Origin: Anthopleura xanthogrammica
Taxonomy: Eukaryota > Cnidaria > Anthozoa > Actiniaria > Actiniidae
Length of the DNA: 64,000 nucleotides
Assembly: GCA_964019055.1 (NCBI GenBank)
Contig: OZ025218.1
Coordinates: 8,810,170-8,874,169, forward strand
Reading direction: 5' to 3'
The position numbers were made by a program, and so were the translations under genes. Shown piece after piece: positions 11,375-24,319 of this stretch (the stretch's first letter is position 1; each line of letters opens with the position of its first letter). The notes beneath the pieces were generated by a model that did not search any database, had not been told where the DNA came from, and saw only the letters and a list, made by a program, of their open reading frames with translations.

Positions 11375-13477
11375 GCAATGCCTGTGTACGATACGATATT
11401 AATTATATGTTGAAAGCTAGCTATTGGTTGGTGTTGATTTAGAAAGCTCTTTTGAGACACCTTAATTACGAAGTATATTTTGATATTTTATATACTGATG
11501 TGAATTTATCAGATTATACAACTCAAAATAGATACAATAAATAATTATAATGAAGTACCCGTGTCAAGCTTAAAACTATTCGAGTATGTTTACCAAGTTA
11601 ATATGACGAAGCTTTCAGTCAGGGATTCAAGAGGCATGCATTTTCAGGTCTAGAATCGTTTTGAATTTGCATCCGACGAGAACACTTTTACATGCACCAA
11701 AAAATTTAATCTTCATCGCATTGCGTAGGCGAAAGCGGGTTGAAAATGCGATCTTTTCAAGTGTTTTTAAAATCTCTTTCCTCAAAAAACGCAATTCAAG
11801 GCATCATCCACAGTGGTTAATCATGGTTGGTATAGGCGAATCTTTCTTTGAAGGTTTTAAACTCCAAGCTATATAAGAAAAGGCGACTTTAGTGACGAAA
11901 TTTGAAGTTGTATTCACAAAGGAGTTGTTCACCATGTACACCACGTGAACACTTGTTTATGAAGATATAGATAACTGATGTATAGACAGAGAAAATGACG
12001 TTAGTATATTTAACAGCATATAGAAATAAATTTGATGAACTAAATGGCAAGCAAGACTTTAAATGACTATTGCCGAAGGATAGAAAACAACAACAACAAC
12101 AACAATAACAACAACAGTGCTGTCAAGGACCTAACAGTATATACGACTACTTGAAAAAAAATATGGTCTTCGAAGGATGAACTAGAATCTGAGAAAATCA
12201 ACGACAAATAGTAAATGTTTCTCTTTGCACAGCTGCTGTTAAAACAAACTAAAATAAGCGCGCTAGATCGCTTTCCTTCCACCGAGAAACGTATTTTGAT
12301 TTTTGACACTGAAAATTTAAAAACGGTTAAAACTTGAAAAAAAAATTGAAAAATTAAATCAGATAAAACAAAAAATAAAAATAAAACACAAAATATTTTG
12401 GCGAATTGAATTTTCACTTTTACAATTTTGAAGTAATTGGTCTAATGGTTTTTCTTAATTGTAAGTTTTCTGCTTTCAATATTAATCGGAAAGAAAAAAC
12501 CGTTTTCAGTGTTTACCCAACCAAAACACGCAGCTGAACACCAAGATTCCTCATTATCTTCATGTGGAAACGGCATAAGTGCGAACCTGGTTGTTTCCAC
12601 GTAGCAAAACCTCGATAAACACTGAAGACGAGGGCCGCTAGTTTCTCTGTATTCAACTGTTATGTGTTTCTACCCTTATAGAATAAAGTTGGCATTATAT
12701 TGAGACGACAACCGTCATTTTGTTGCCCATCCAAGTCTAAACTTACCATACAAAGTCATTTTTTAAACATCATATTATTTTCATAGTCTGATCTTTGTAA
12801 ATATTGTAAAAGCAATTTTATATTTTATAGCTAAATTTTTGTATATTATATTTGAGGCCTGCGAAATGCGTAATAAAACCCGTACATATTTATCTATTCA
12901 TGTTTATACATTTATCTTCTGCTTAATAATTATTCATCGCTTCAATTTTGGTAGCTGCATGGGAAGACCTCAAAGTGTTTCTCTACTGAGTGTGAGCTCT
13001 CATGAAATTAAGTTGGTTTTATCGTGAGACGATAACCGTCATGATTCTGTTGCTCATCCGATTCTCAACTTGACCAGTCATGTAATTTACCTTCTTTTTA
13101 ATAATGATATGTTCCTCCAGTTTTCATAGCTGCATGAGAAACCCTCAAAGCGCTTCTCTTCTGCTCGGAGCTCTCACTCACTGATATGGTTTTTTCAGTT
13201 CACGTTGTTTCCAATTTTTTAGAGTTCCAGTCTTTTCAAGCTGTGCTTACTAGTGCATACAGCTGTTGCTAGCGCTTTTACCGCACTCAATGAGATTTAT
13301 GCATTTTCTAGACTTTCGTTGTTATCTGAAAAATGATAACTTTGATCCGGCTTTAAGCGAATGAGAGGAAGTCTTTTGTTTGTCTTACACTCTCGACGTA
13401 AAAACAACATTAAACTCTATCACCCTTCATGAGTTTGTCATTGTTTCTCTTATTATGAGATATCAAAGGTTCAGCTT
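11375..13477. other. Non-coding stretch, no gene recognised
   Basis: AT-rich DNA with an AAC-type microsatellite near 12088-12117. The word GTGAGCTCTCATGAAATTAAGTTGG near 12990 has a weak echo near 13165, which suggests an old short duplication. I see no splice-consistent open frames and no RNA gene. Confidence 0.4.
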
Positions 13478-13589
13478 TTGCATTTGATAAAGGAGTCTGC
13501 TCGAAACAATTTTACCGCGGTCGACTTCTTACCTCGAGCCTTACCGCTGGCGATCCTGTTTGTTCTTTTGCTAATTGAATTCGCTTTAA

Positions 13590-13660
13590 AAGAGAAAAAA
13601 GAGACAAGAGAGAGAGGGGGGGGGGAGAGAAAGAGAGAGACAAGAGAGAGAGAGAGAGAG

Positions 13661-13725
<65 letters not shown>

Positions 13726-13786
13726 GGAGAGAAAGAGAGACAGAGAGAGGGGGGAGGGGGGGAGAAAGAGAGAGACAGAGAGAGAA
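13590..13786. repeat. GA microsatellite with G-runs
   Basis: GAGAGA repeats broken by GGGGG blocks. The open frames on both strands (Arg/Glu-rich on plus, Ser/Leu/Pro-rich on minus) are products of the repeat and not genes. Confidence 0.95.
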
Positions 13787-13849
13787 TTACCAATTATAAA
13801 TTCAAACCGTCAGCATGTATTACATTTTACTAATTTTTGAAAATCGAAC

Positions 13850-16800
13850 GTTCGAGTTTATCGAAAATTTTAAAAACTCTTAAAATGAAGTGCTTAATAC
13901 GCGCATGCTCTATCGGTTGGGCGCCGTGTTTGAAGCTTAATCAAGAGCAGATTTATTTCTGAAAACCCTTAAAGAAATGAAGGAATAGTGCATTTTCATT
14001 TAGTCAATTAAAATTTGCTTGTCGGTTCGATCTTTAAAACTGCAGGAGATGAGTCTATTCTTACGACGGCTGATGTGGCAAAACATCTGCGCTGCCGATA
14101 TCATATCCAAACGTGCACTGATACACGAAGTCAGTTCAGCTCTTGAGCCTGCGGTTTTCTGGACAGTTATTTCACTGTGCATTGTTTGCAATAGCGAAAA
14201 AATTCCAAATATTTTCTGATATCGCTTGTCAAAACGAAATATTTTCCAACAACAACAACGAAATATGTACTGAATTTATATATGTAATTTTAGATATTTT
14301 GTGAATTTTTCCACGGATGAGTTTTATTTTCTTTATTTTGGAGTAAAAGCTGCTGTTTATCGAGCTTAAAACCTGAATGATGTCTACGAACAAAATATTC
14401 GCTGTTGACTAATAAGGCCGTTCGAGCTGAGAGAAGTGAATTCACCTGGCATTAATGAACAACGTAAAAACAATAAAAACCATTTTACCGAAAACCTTGA
14501 AATAGAAGTGGGTTCTTAATTGCTCCTTGCAGCCTGGAGTCAAATTTTGGATGTTTTCTTGTTGGCTGACACCAAAAAAGTGGACTGAACGTGATCGATA
14601 GCATGCAGACGTACGCGTTAATCCGCAGTTTTGTCCTGCCAGTCAAATTTCCTATTTCCTATTCTTTCTTTTTTTCTCTTTCCCTGCTTTTTCTCTATAT
14701 TTATTTATTTTTTTTTTTCTATAGCAACTTGATCTGCATAAATTCAACCATAAAAGACGCCGGATCTTCTCGATTAGAATCAAACAAATGAGCAGAAAAA
14801 AATCTTCAAGAAGTAAAAACCTTTCTTGAATTTGCTCTAGCGACCACGAAACAATGGCTCCAAGTCGAATTCGGGTTTAATTTGTTCATACATTTACTGT
14901 GTTTTATCAAGTCTATTGCAACCTAAAGTTGGGGCCATTGTTTTGTGGACCACGATACAAAATGACTCCAAGTCGAGGTTGGACTTGATGCGTCCATACA
15001 TTTACCAAGTCTAACCTCGACTTGAAACAATTTTTTTTGCGTGGTCGTCACTCAAACGAATTCGGGAAAGATCTATTATCAAAATACCTTTCTGATAAAC
15101 ATAAACCAGCTCACTTCACCAGCTGAGCGGCTTTAAATTTTCTAACCAATCACAGTCCGTTGTGATTTTCTATGACCGGCCCTTCATCAACAGCTTTATT
15201 TTTAATCCCCAATCTTCCAGTATCTTCACTGAATTGATGATTTCCGATCCCGAAAATCCTAAGTCTAAGATAGTATATATCTTATATATCTATAGATACA
15301 GCGGTTTGCAAAAATTCTGCAAAATTCAAATATATCGATATATACAAATTTGCATATCCTCTATTAATTGTTTTAAAAATGTTGTTTTCTCGCCAAAATG
15401 TTAAACAAAATACACTTAGTCAGCACTATCATATAATATTCTTTCAAAAAAGTTTAATATTAACACTTATTTAATAGATTTTCTTTCAGAAATTACCCAT
15501 GATGCACCAGATATATTGATATATTTAATTTTTTTCAGAGTTTTTGCTAACCGTTGTATACCGCATCAGTAGAAATATATACGTTGAATTTTGGCATTAA
15601 TCATATCCATTTTGAAATCATTAGCAAATCCTGCAATCTGATTGGCTACAAAGTGTGCGATTTAAGCATTAATTGCACTATTTTGAATCATTAATTGCAT
15701 CATTTTGTCAAACAATCACTTTTGAAGCTACATATAACTGTTGAGTATTTTAATATATTAAGTTTCAAAATGGAAATGATTAATAGGTAATAGAACTAAG
15801 TGTCTTGCAATTTTGGGCAGAAATCACACTCGTGATTAACAAATTGCACTCCCGCTGCGCGGTCGTGCAATTTTGTAATCACTCTTGCGATTTCAGCCCA
15901 AATTGCACTCAACTCAGTTCTATTACCATTATTAATTACATTCTAAATTTAAATCTCATTCAGGTGAGTTAATCGCGTTACCCGAGAGGAATTATGGATC
16001 AACTATTTTTCTAGCATTTTCCGAGCGAAATGCTAATCAAAATCATTAATTGTCGAATCCTCAATTCTGATTGGTTGACCTTGAGTTCGTTCTGAAACTT
16101 GATATTTTACAGAGCCTTCGATTCAAGCTTGTCTCATAATTATTTTCTTTTTCTAAGCCGTGCTACGTGGCAATAGTTGATAGCGAATTCAAGTAGGTCT
16201 TGTATAGTATCCTACATTCATTTCCGTTGATGGAAGATCGATATATTTTAATATCGCAGTCCAGCCTCCTCATTAGCATAAAATGATACTGTCACAATGA
16301 CTGGCAAACAAACGGAAAAGGATCTCACACTCTTAAGCATCCTTTCGATTCAAAATAAGTTCGACTGCGTTTGACATTAGCATTAATATAAATAAAACTT
16401 CCAGTGACAATAAAAAGAAAAAAAAACTCGGAATTGGAAATCAATTTTATTTCAAAACAATTATATGAATTATCTCATACTAGCAAAGGGCTGACAAAAT
16501 CTGTTTAAAAAGTTAGGGGTCATCAGGCATCTAAAAGAGATAATTCGATGGAAATATCAGCATAATATTCTTCGTTAATAATGCTTGAAAATTAAGGAAA
16601 ATATCTCTTGAACAGGACTGAGTTACTTAAAATCATGTGTTTCTTAATATTTTATTGAGGATAAACGCTATTTTTCGTGAACCTTCGAGTAATGACTATT
16701 AAAATCCCTCGATGAAGATGCGCAGTACGTGTGCGCGTCAACAATAGTAGGCACCGTCCCTAAGGCGATGTTACACGGTCGAGACAATTTGCAACGACGA

Positions 16801-17330
16801 TTTTTAGCGCAACGCTATTGCGCGAAAGGTTGAGTTGTTTTCGTGTAACATGTCAGATGGAACAATTCTTATCGTAATCTCGAAGTTGCAAGTTTTTGAT
16901 CTGAAGTCAAAACCTTGCAACTCAAAATGACGACTTTTTTGCTGCGTTGCGCGAGAAATAAAAAATGCTAAAGCAGTCGAACTTGTGTTACTGAATCATT
17001 TATCTCCTACGTTGTCTATACCTCAGTAAGAGTTGAGAGCATCTATATTTTTCCCCGCTTTTGACACGTGTCTCAATACGTTATATAACCATATGACGTG
17101 AAGCATGTGAGCAGTGGAGGGCACGTGGACACCGGCTTTTATTCAAGGAGTTCTCATTAATTTCCTTAAAGGACTGCAAACTTCAAGTAATTGTGAGACA
17201 TCTCAGCTTGATTGAGGACCGGAAAGCCTGCTATAAAACTCTATGGCTCAAAATCTAATACTATATGATGGATGATATTATCAATCATCAATCATTTTTC
17301 AATCATTTTTATTTTGAAATAAAATAAAAT
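13850..17330. other. Non-coding stretch with palindromic elements
   Basis: No gene recognised. Foldback-type segments are visible at about 14840-15065 (ACGAAACAATGGCTCCAAGTCGA against complementary arms), 15800-15925 (ATTGCAC-rich arms around GCTGCGCGG) and 16760-16960 (GATGTTACACGGTCGAG with an inverted GTGTAACATG). Words from the first recur near 29830-29935. Confidence 0.45.
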
Positions 17331-17705
17331 AATTACAGTTGTTGCACAACCTGCTGATAGCTTTGCTAATCTAGGCAGGTTGTAGAATAGTTATGAAATT
17401 AAATTAATTACAGTTGTTGCACAACCTGCTGATAGCTTTGCTAATCTAGGCAGGTTGTAGAATAGTTATGAAATTAAATTAATTACAGTTGTTGCACAAC
17501 CTGCTGATAGCTTTGCTAATCTAGGCAGGTTGTAGAATAGTTATGAAATTAAATTAATTACAGTTGTTGCACAACCTGCTGATAGCTTTGCTAATCTAGG
17601 CAGGTCGTAGAATAGTTATGAAATTAAATTAATTACAGTTGTTGCACAACCTGCTGATAGCTTTGCTAATCTAGGCAGGTTGTAGAATAGTTATGAAATT
17701 AAATG
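17331..17705. repeat. 75-bp tandem array, five units
   Basis: CAGTTGTTGC starts at 17336, 17411, 17486, 17561 and 17636, an exact 75-bp period with almost no substitutions. Each unit contains an inverted repeat ACAACCTGC...GCAGGTTGT around about 20 bases, so each could form a hairpin. One unit has a C for T inside the stem (GGCAGGTCGT). Confidence 0.95.
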
Positions 17706-17959
17706 AAAACTGTAATAATTACTAGCTGAAGTCAGGTAATGTATATACTAAATTCAGGATTAATATCAAAGACAAGATAACAAAAGACAAAAGACAAAAG
17801 AAAAAAAGAAACGGATATTACAATAATGATAATTAGTTCGATGAAAACAAATCTGAAGTCAGTTCTACCAATTAAATTATAATACGTATTCTGTTTACAT
17901 TTATTTATTTATTTATTATATTTTATTCTATTTCTATTTATTTATTATTATTATTTATT

Positions 17960-18120
17960 TTTATGTACTTATTGACTGAGTGGGAGGTCCGAACGGGAAA
18001 ATATTTGGCTCGAGGTCCTGAAGTACGGAACGAGCGCAGCGAGTTCCGTGCCAAGGACCGAGAGCCAAATATTTTCCCGTTCGGACCGACCTTAACTCAG
18101 TCAATAAGCATTTTATCATA
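17960..18120. mobile_element. Palindromic MITE (GGTCCGAACGGGAAAATATTT arms)
   Basis: CTTATTGACTGAGT...TCCGAACGGGAAAATATTTG on the left matches, inverted, AAATATTTTCCCGTTCGGA...ACTCAGTCAATAAG on the right. The centre is ACGGAACGAGCGCAGCGAGTTCCGT. No coding capacity. A partial relative with GAGTCCGAACGGGAAA lies at about 18207-18233. Confidence 0.85.
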
Positions 18121-18464
18121 TGACCACATATAAAAAATCGATTTCAAAGCGTTTTTAATAAATGCGAATCAAAATGCGTAGTTTTTACATGATTGACAGC
18201 AGCGAGTCCGAACGGCGAGTCCGAACGGGAAATTATTACACTTTTCGGAAAAGCGTACTTTTTTTGCTGACGACATTTTCCCCAAAGGTTTTTTTTAGAA
18301 TCACGCGTACAGTGAAATACGGTCATATGATAAATTTATTTATTTATTTTTTGAAATAATTGATATCAATTGAGAAACATCCAAGTATGCATCTTCATTC
18401 TCCAAAACTTGAAACAAAATTGATTTCAATTTAATTTTGAAAATTCTTTTCCTACAATATATAG

Positions 18465-19012
18465 AATAGGGGACTAAAAGCAGTAAAAGGACAGACACAG
18501 TGAGTATTTTTTTGGTAAGCGGATACCTTCAGGACTTTGCATGATGTCCGCTTAAAAGAGGTGTCCGTTGTACAGAGGTTCGTCTTAAAATAAATATGGT
18601 AATAACAGAATAGGGGACCGAAAAGGTGAACACAGTGAGCCTCTTATTAAGCAAACACCTTCAGGACTTTGCATGATGCCCGCTTAAAAGAGGTGTCCGT
18701 TGTACAGAGGTTCGTCTTAAAATAAATATGGTAATAACAGAATAGGGGACCGAAAAGGTGAACACAGTGAGCCTCTTATTAAGCAGACACCTTCAGGACT
18801 TTGCATGATGCCCGCTTAAAAGAGGTGCTCGTTGTACAGAGGTTCGTCTTAAAATAAATATGGTAATAACAGAATAGGGGACCGAAAAGGTGAACACAGT
18901 GAGCCTCTTATTAAGCAGACACCTTCAGGACTTTGCATGATGCCCGCTTAAAAGAGGTGCTCGTTGTACAGAGGCTCGTCTTAAAATAAATATGGTAATA
19001 ACATCTATTAGG
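18465..19012. repeat. About 133-bp tandem array, four units
   Basis: The words GAATAGGGGAC, AACACAGTGAGCCTCTTATT, CACCTTCAGGACTTTGCATG and GTTGTACAGAGG recur in order about every 133 bp. The first unit is the most diverged and the last three are nearly identical. The array is non-coding. Confidence 0.88.
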
Positions 19013-19371
19013 GAAAATGCGATTAGTTGCCCGCTAGGATGTCCGCTTAACATATATAACTAATAAGTATCACAATTCAAATTTGACAAACTCAGTAACT
19101 GTGAACGTACATACCTTAGAGTATGGGTCTTGCGTGCAGATTTGGAAACGAAACCTTTGAAAACAATCTCCTTGTTGATGTATATAAATAGCAGAAAAAT
19201 GGAATAAGAGTATATTGTGACAGCTAAGCACTCAAATTTTCTGGGGGGAAAAACCAGACAAAATGTTAACAGATTTTTTTGAAGCCACGAATGGAGAAGA
19301 AGAGAGCAACTTTTTTTACCGAGTAGATAAAACGCTCCTGAATGTATCAAAAGGGTCTTAACCCCCTGCAA

Positions 19372-19496
19372 TAGACCCCTTGCACGTGACGTCAAAGCAG
19401 CTCAATTTCGAGGGCAAAAACAAAAATTTTTTAATCTCCTGAGAATTGGAACCTATTGTTTTGCCCTCCAAATTGAGCTGCATTCCAAGGGGTCTA
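19372..19496. mobile_element. MITE-A copy
   Basis: Complete palindrome from TAGACCCCTTGCACGTGACG to TTCCAAGGGGTCTA with the AATCTCCTGAGAATTGG centre, flanked by TA. Confidence 0.85.
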
Positions 19497-19539
19497 TAGT
19501 AGTTGTTGTGAAATATCTCTTCTTCCACGGCCCACCCCG

Positions 19540-19755
19540 ATGTAATATTATTATTATTATCATCATTATTATTCATTAATATTATCATTGTTGTCGTAGT
19601 TATTATTATTATCATTATCATATTATCATCATACCATTCTTATTATTATTATTATTATTATTATTATATTATCATCATAGCATTATTATTTATTAATATT
19701 ATCATTGTTATTGCAGTTATTATTATTATCATATTTCATCATACCATTATTTTTA

Positions 19756-19786
<31 letters not shown>

Positions 19787-19835
19787 TATTATATTATCAT
19801 CATAGCATTATTATTTATTTATTTATTTATCTATT
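19540..19835. repeat. ATT/ATC microsatellite
   Basis: Long ATT-based simple repeat with interspersed ATC, ending in a TTTA run. Leu/Ile-rich or Asn-rich frames across it are repeat artefacts. Confidence 0.95.
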
Positions 19836-19839
19836 TAAT

Positions 19840-21770
19840 TATTACTTTGATTTACACCACGTAAGAAGCAAACGCTCAAGCTTGTCCCTTGACAACATGA
19901 TATTAACTAAGCCTACCATAATATAAACCGTTAGAGCTGCTCCATATAGAAAATTCAGTAATTCTTCCTAGCTACTCGAGCTCGCTGCGCCAGGACAAAC
20001 AAACACTCTGCAATAACCAAACATCACGTCCGGCTCTTTTGATATCAAAATATGTACTCAAAACAGAAGCGAAAAAACAGCTTCAGGAGAACAAGCGGCT
20101 CATTAAAGTCTCAATATTTTCATTCGTAAATTACAGGAAGAAAATAACATGATAAAATAACATTTTGAACGCGTTCTGATTCTTGATCAGTGAAAGATCA
20201 GTTTTATCGATCCATAACTTGATATTTTAGTAGACGATTTATAGCTAAAATTGCTATAAGTTAAAAAGAATTAGAGGAATAAAGTAACACCAGAATAGCT
20301 TGAATTGAATCAATATATACCTGTTAAGGGAATTCCACTTGGATATCCAAGATGAAACTTCTGTTGTTGACCATTCTAATGCCGTCGAAGTCTGCCGTGG
20401 CTACACTTCCTACGTGGCTATTTCCATCTCATAAAACTGAAGTTTCGTTTCTCTCAGCCAATCACATTTCGCGGATTAAGTAGGCGTGGACGTTGAGGCG
20501 CCTTCGGACAATGTTTTAATGTTTTTGGTATGTTTTTAGCTATTGAGTCTATTAGCATTGCTATTCAATGATTGATTGTAGCTTCATAATGAAAAGGATA
20601 ATTGAAAAAAATGCACTTTGAATGCTGCTTGGAGCGGAATTCTTTAGAATCGGGTTCGTGGGCTTTTTCAATTTACGTTTTCACGGGGGGTTTAAGGTTA
20701 GATATTCGATTTTCTTTCCTGTATTTGATATCACACCTTGATACCACTACCACAAGAATCCTCTTCGAAATCTTTTTCTTATTCAAATATTTGAGCCGCT
20801 TTGGGAGTCGCAAGATTAATTAGGCCGACGTTAACAGAAAGGACTACGAAAAGGATTCTAGTAGCAGAGATATCAAGCGTAATAAGGGAATGTCAAGAAT
20901 TGTCGTGATTTGAGCCTGTTGTAATAACAAAAGCGGTTTCTCACTTTAATTTCGGTCCAAGATAAGAAAGATGTGTACGTATACGCAAGCAAGCAAAATG
21001 CAAATATTTTATAAATAAGAGCTTTCAGTCAGTAAATTAATTAATTTTTAAAATCTTAAATAGGTTAAGAGTATGTATGACACCATTCTGTTCATTCATA
21101 AATCAATTATATTGACGATATTTCCCGTATTTGTTTTCGGATATTCATTTGTTTAATGCTTTTGATCTGTTAAAAGGTCCTAGGTGTGGATGTAAGTTTT
21201 TAAAAGACTAGATCGAGGAAGATATATAACCGTCTCTTAGTCAAATCAATCATCAATTGGGCACGAACATGTAAGCCCAGAGTTGATACAGAGTTAGGGG
21301 GGATACTTCCATATATTTTCTATACGGTTATGTGGCACTGGATAGGGCATGATTTTTGAAATTCTTTTTTTAGATTTAATTTTAATTATTTTTTTATTTT
21401 ATTTTAAATTTTCTTGAATATGGTCTATGATACTACTGATTTTATTTGTTTGCTTGTGTGTTTGTTTTTTGTTTTTGTTTTTTTTACATGGAAATGGAGG
21501 ATCATTTTTCTATTTTTAAAATGAGCATTTTAATGCAAGTGATTATTTCTATTTGGTATTGTTACTTTTTTCATCATGTTTAACCAGCAGATATATAATA
21601 TTTGTTTAAGAATCGGGTTTTTAATTCCTGATCAATATTTCTTCATTTCTTTATCACTTCACTTGACCGTATAGTTTTGTTATGGAGTGAAAACACTAAA
21701 CCCATGAAACAAAAATAGCTTCTTAACAAAAGAAAACAATGGAATTAGGGTCTACTAAAGTGTATTAAGT
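19840..21770. other. Non-coding stretch, nothing recognised
   Basis: No gene with consistent splice phases. A short frame at 20352-20483 (+) starts like a signal peptide but stops after 43 codons. T-rich tracts around 21350-21490 are simple sequence. Confidence 0.35.
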
Positions 21771-21920
21771 AGAGGATATTACATGGGCAGGCGGAAATAC
21801 GAATTTTATCTTCGAGTGTTGATAAGATCTCCCACGAGTGAGCGCAGCGAACGAGTGAGAGATTTTCAACACGAGAAGACAAAATTCGTATCTCCATGCG
21901 CCCATGTAATATTCTGTTTA
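21770..21920. mobile_element. Palindromic MITE (ATTACATGG...AATTCGTATCTCC arms)
   Basis: Left arm ATTACATGGGCAGGCGG...ATACGAATTTTATCTTCGAG is matched, inverted, by AGACAAAATTCGTATCTCC...CCATGTAATATTC. The centre has GAGTGAGCGCAGCGAACGAGTGA. A second member lies at 39270-39385. Confidence 0.8.
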
Positions 21921-22454
21921 TTATATAATTATCAATGAAAAAGAAAAGAAAGCTTTTTTTTGCAATAAAAATTAGGTAACCATAGTGACGATATTTTCAC
22001 ATGTGAAAATAACATGTTATCTTCACATGTAAAAATATCAAATTTTTGAAATAGAGAAATAAAGGTATTTCATTGATAATCAATTAATGTAACATCTTTC
22101 ACGGGTTTAGTGACTTCACTTTATCTCTGAGCGCTCACGCGGCAACTTCAAGAATTATATAACATCTACACTTAACCTTAACCTTCCATACAAACACTCT
22201 CTTGAGGGCAGTGAGTACTGATGTCATTGATCTTAGACCCAATTAATCATGTGGACGGGAAAATGCACACGGCACTGATCGCCGCTTTGATAATTGCTGA
22301 TATTCTGTTCCTCTGTTTTTAATCTGGTTTCCCTTCCTATAACTAGAGCTAGAGACAATTTGTGTTTGTTTTATGATATACTACAAGGAATGCGAGGCCA
22401 TAAATTAAAGTCTATAAAGAATATTGAAACTCCTACATCAATTGAGAATGAAAG

Positions 22455-22620
22455 GATGGATGAATGAACGAACGAATGAATGAAAGAATGAATGGATGGA
22501 TGAATGAATGAATGAAAAAATGGATGGATGCATGAATGGATGGATAAATGGATAGATTGATGATTGGAAAGATGGATTAATGGATGGATAAAAGGAAGGA
22601 TGTATGAATCAATAAATAAA
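22455..22620. repeat. ATGG/ATGA imperfect microsatellite
   Basis: GGATGGATGAATGAATGAA-type repeat. The Ser/His/Ile-rich minus-strand frame over it is an artefact. Confidence 0.9.
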
Positions 22621-22624
22621 TAAC

Positions 22625-23195
22625 GTTTTCCGTTTCTACCCAAATCAAAGTTTCAATCTATTTTAACACAGCCCTCAAGGGAAATACCAAATTTACCCTT
22701 GGTCGTCAAGACAACCGCACGTACTCTCTTCTCAACGGATCCACTCTAAAAAAAATGTCTACGTGGACCACGATAACAAGCTTTTCTTAGTCTCTGTTGT
22801 AAAAACCGCAGCTTGATGTCCGAAAAATTCGATCATTTTATTGGGTCAGTTTTGAACCATCTTGATTCCTTTTAAACATTATATACACTGACTGCCCGGA
22901 AGCTATATTAACATGGTAAACTATAACGATATTTTATTATTTTGATTTCTTTATTTTGACGTTAACATTTTATTTGATCTTTTTATAGTTTTATTATTGA
23001 AAAGAAGTACGCATTAAATAGATACAATTATAAAACGTTTTTAAAATATTTTTAAATTTTTTTTTTCGGCGTAATTGTCAGCTTGAATAAGACCATTTTC
23101 GAGTTCCCAAATTACCGCTGTGTTCTTTGATTACAGACTCATTTGCTCAGGGTTCGCCGCATTTCAGAGTCAAAATATTCACAAATATCAATGTT
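22625..23195. other. Non-coding stretch, nothing recognised
   Basis: AT-rich sequence without an open frame of note, splice-bounded exon or recognised repeat, apart from GTTCTTTGATTACA...TCATTTGCTCAGG near 23122-23153, which echoes 27637-27670. Confidence 0.35.
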
Positions 23196-23202
23196 AAGCC
23201 TA

Positions 23203-23713
23203 GTTCAAACCATAGTTAATGGAGTGGAATGGTTTGGAAACCTATTGTTGTAGGTTTTTGTTCGACTTTTTTATTGTTATATGACGTTGACCGTGCACAG
23301 AGAAGGAAAAGTAGCAGCGTTTGTTCATCGTAAATTAGGAAACACAGACGATTTTTTTCTCAGAAATATTCTAAAAAAGGAGATATTTGTTTATTATTCC
23401 TATATGACAGAGATTAATTGTTTACTAAAAAGGGAATCACCTTTTTGAACTTTTTTTCTTTTACCATCTAGTAACTTAACTGTATCTGCGCGGAATTATT
23501 TTCCCCCTTCTTCGTAATCTTAGCATGAAAATTTTACTCTTTCATAATGTTCGTACATGAAAATAGTACGGAAACTAGTATTTTCAGCCATACTTGCTTT
23601 GGTTCATTGTGCACGGTCAATATCACGTGATAGTACGTTTCAACATCGCTAGCCATACAAAAGCCTAGAACAATAGGTTTCCAAACCATTCCACTCCATT
23701 AACTATGTTCAAA
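23203..23713. mobile_element. About 510-bp foldback element
   Basis: The left arm GTTCAAACCATAGTTAATGG and following AGTGGAATGGTTTGGAAACCTATTG is matched, inverted, by CAATAGGTTTCCAAACCATT then CCACTCCATTAACTATGTTC. Internal matches include GACCGTGCACA against TGTGCACGGTC. No transposase frame. Confidence 0.85.
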
Positions 23714-23925
23714 CATACTACTTGTCACAAACATGTGTAACAGCTCTTGCGTTACCCCATGGCTCTTCATACTACTTGTCACAGACGTGTGTAACAACTC
23801 TTGCGTTACTCCATGGCCCTTCATACTACTTGTCACAAACATGTGTAACAACTCTTGCGTTACCCCATGGCTCTTCATACTACTTGTCACAGACATGTGT
23901 AACAATTCTTGCGTGACACATTTGC
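23714..23925. repeat. 54-bp tandem repeat, four units
   Basis: CATACTACTTGTCACA starts at 23714, 23768, 23822 and 23876. The 54-bp period is a multiple of three, so open frames with 18-residue repeats appear on both strands. They have no start context or splice support and I treat them as artefacts. The array abuts the foldback element at 23203-23713. Confidence 0.92.
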
Positions 23926-24319
23926 GGTTTTATGATCTTTTGTGCAATTCAGCATTTTAATATGTCGCCCGGGTTGTGTCACGCTTTAGTCAATATATAA
24001 CGCGTTCTTTACCAAATTACTCGCATTTTTCATTTCATTTAAGAGAGCTTAACTCAGTATGTAAAGGTCTTGTGTGACGAGATCTGCTCTTAGGTCGCCA
24101 TATTGCAAATATATATTTATTGCGTTGCGTGACATTCCGGTACCTTTAGGTAACGCTAGCTGCACCTCATCATAACCTTCTCTTACGCAACTTTCTTCCC
24201 TGTTAAAAAGTACGTCGTCGTTTTACCTAGACCCTGAAAAATAAGTCATTGGATTTGAATCGATCCCGAACCAATATAGCATCAAATGTGGTGGTCACGA
24301 GAGCTCAGTAGTTGTAATT

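Noticed and set aside
13478..13840. Open frames of 120 and 93 codons on both strands
   Set aside because: Most of each frame is the GA microsatellite read as Arg/Glu or Ser/Leu/Pro; no splice or start support.
14041..14125. DESILTTADVAKHLRCRYHI frame after a CTGCAG
   Set aside because: Acceptor lacks a good pyrimidine tract, no partner exons, and a frame on the opposite strand is equally open.
17331..17705. CRISPR-like array of five repeats
   Set aside because: Units are identical throughout with no variable spacers, and the context is a eukaryotic genome; it is a tandem repeat.
20352..20483. MKLLLLTILMPSKSAVA start, a 43-codon frame on plus
   Set aside because: Looks like a signal peptide but stops after 43 codons with no splice donor or neighbour; probably chance.
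23699..23960. Repeat-protein-like frames on both strands
   Set aside because: Produced by a 54-bp tandem repeat whose period is a multiple of three.
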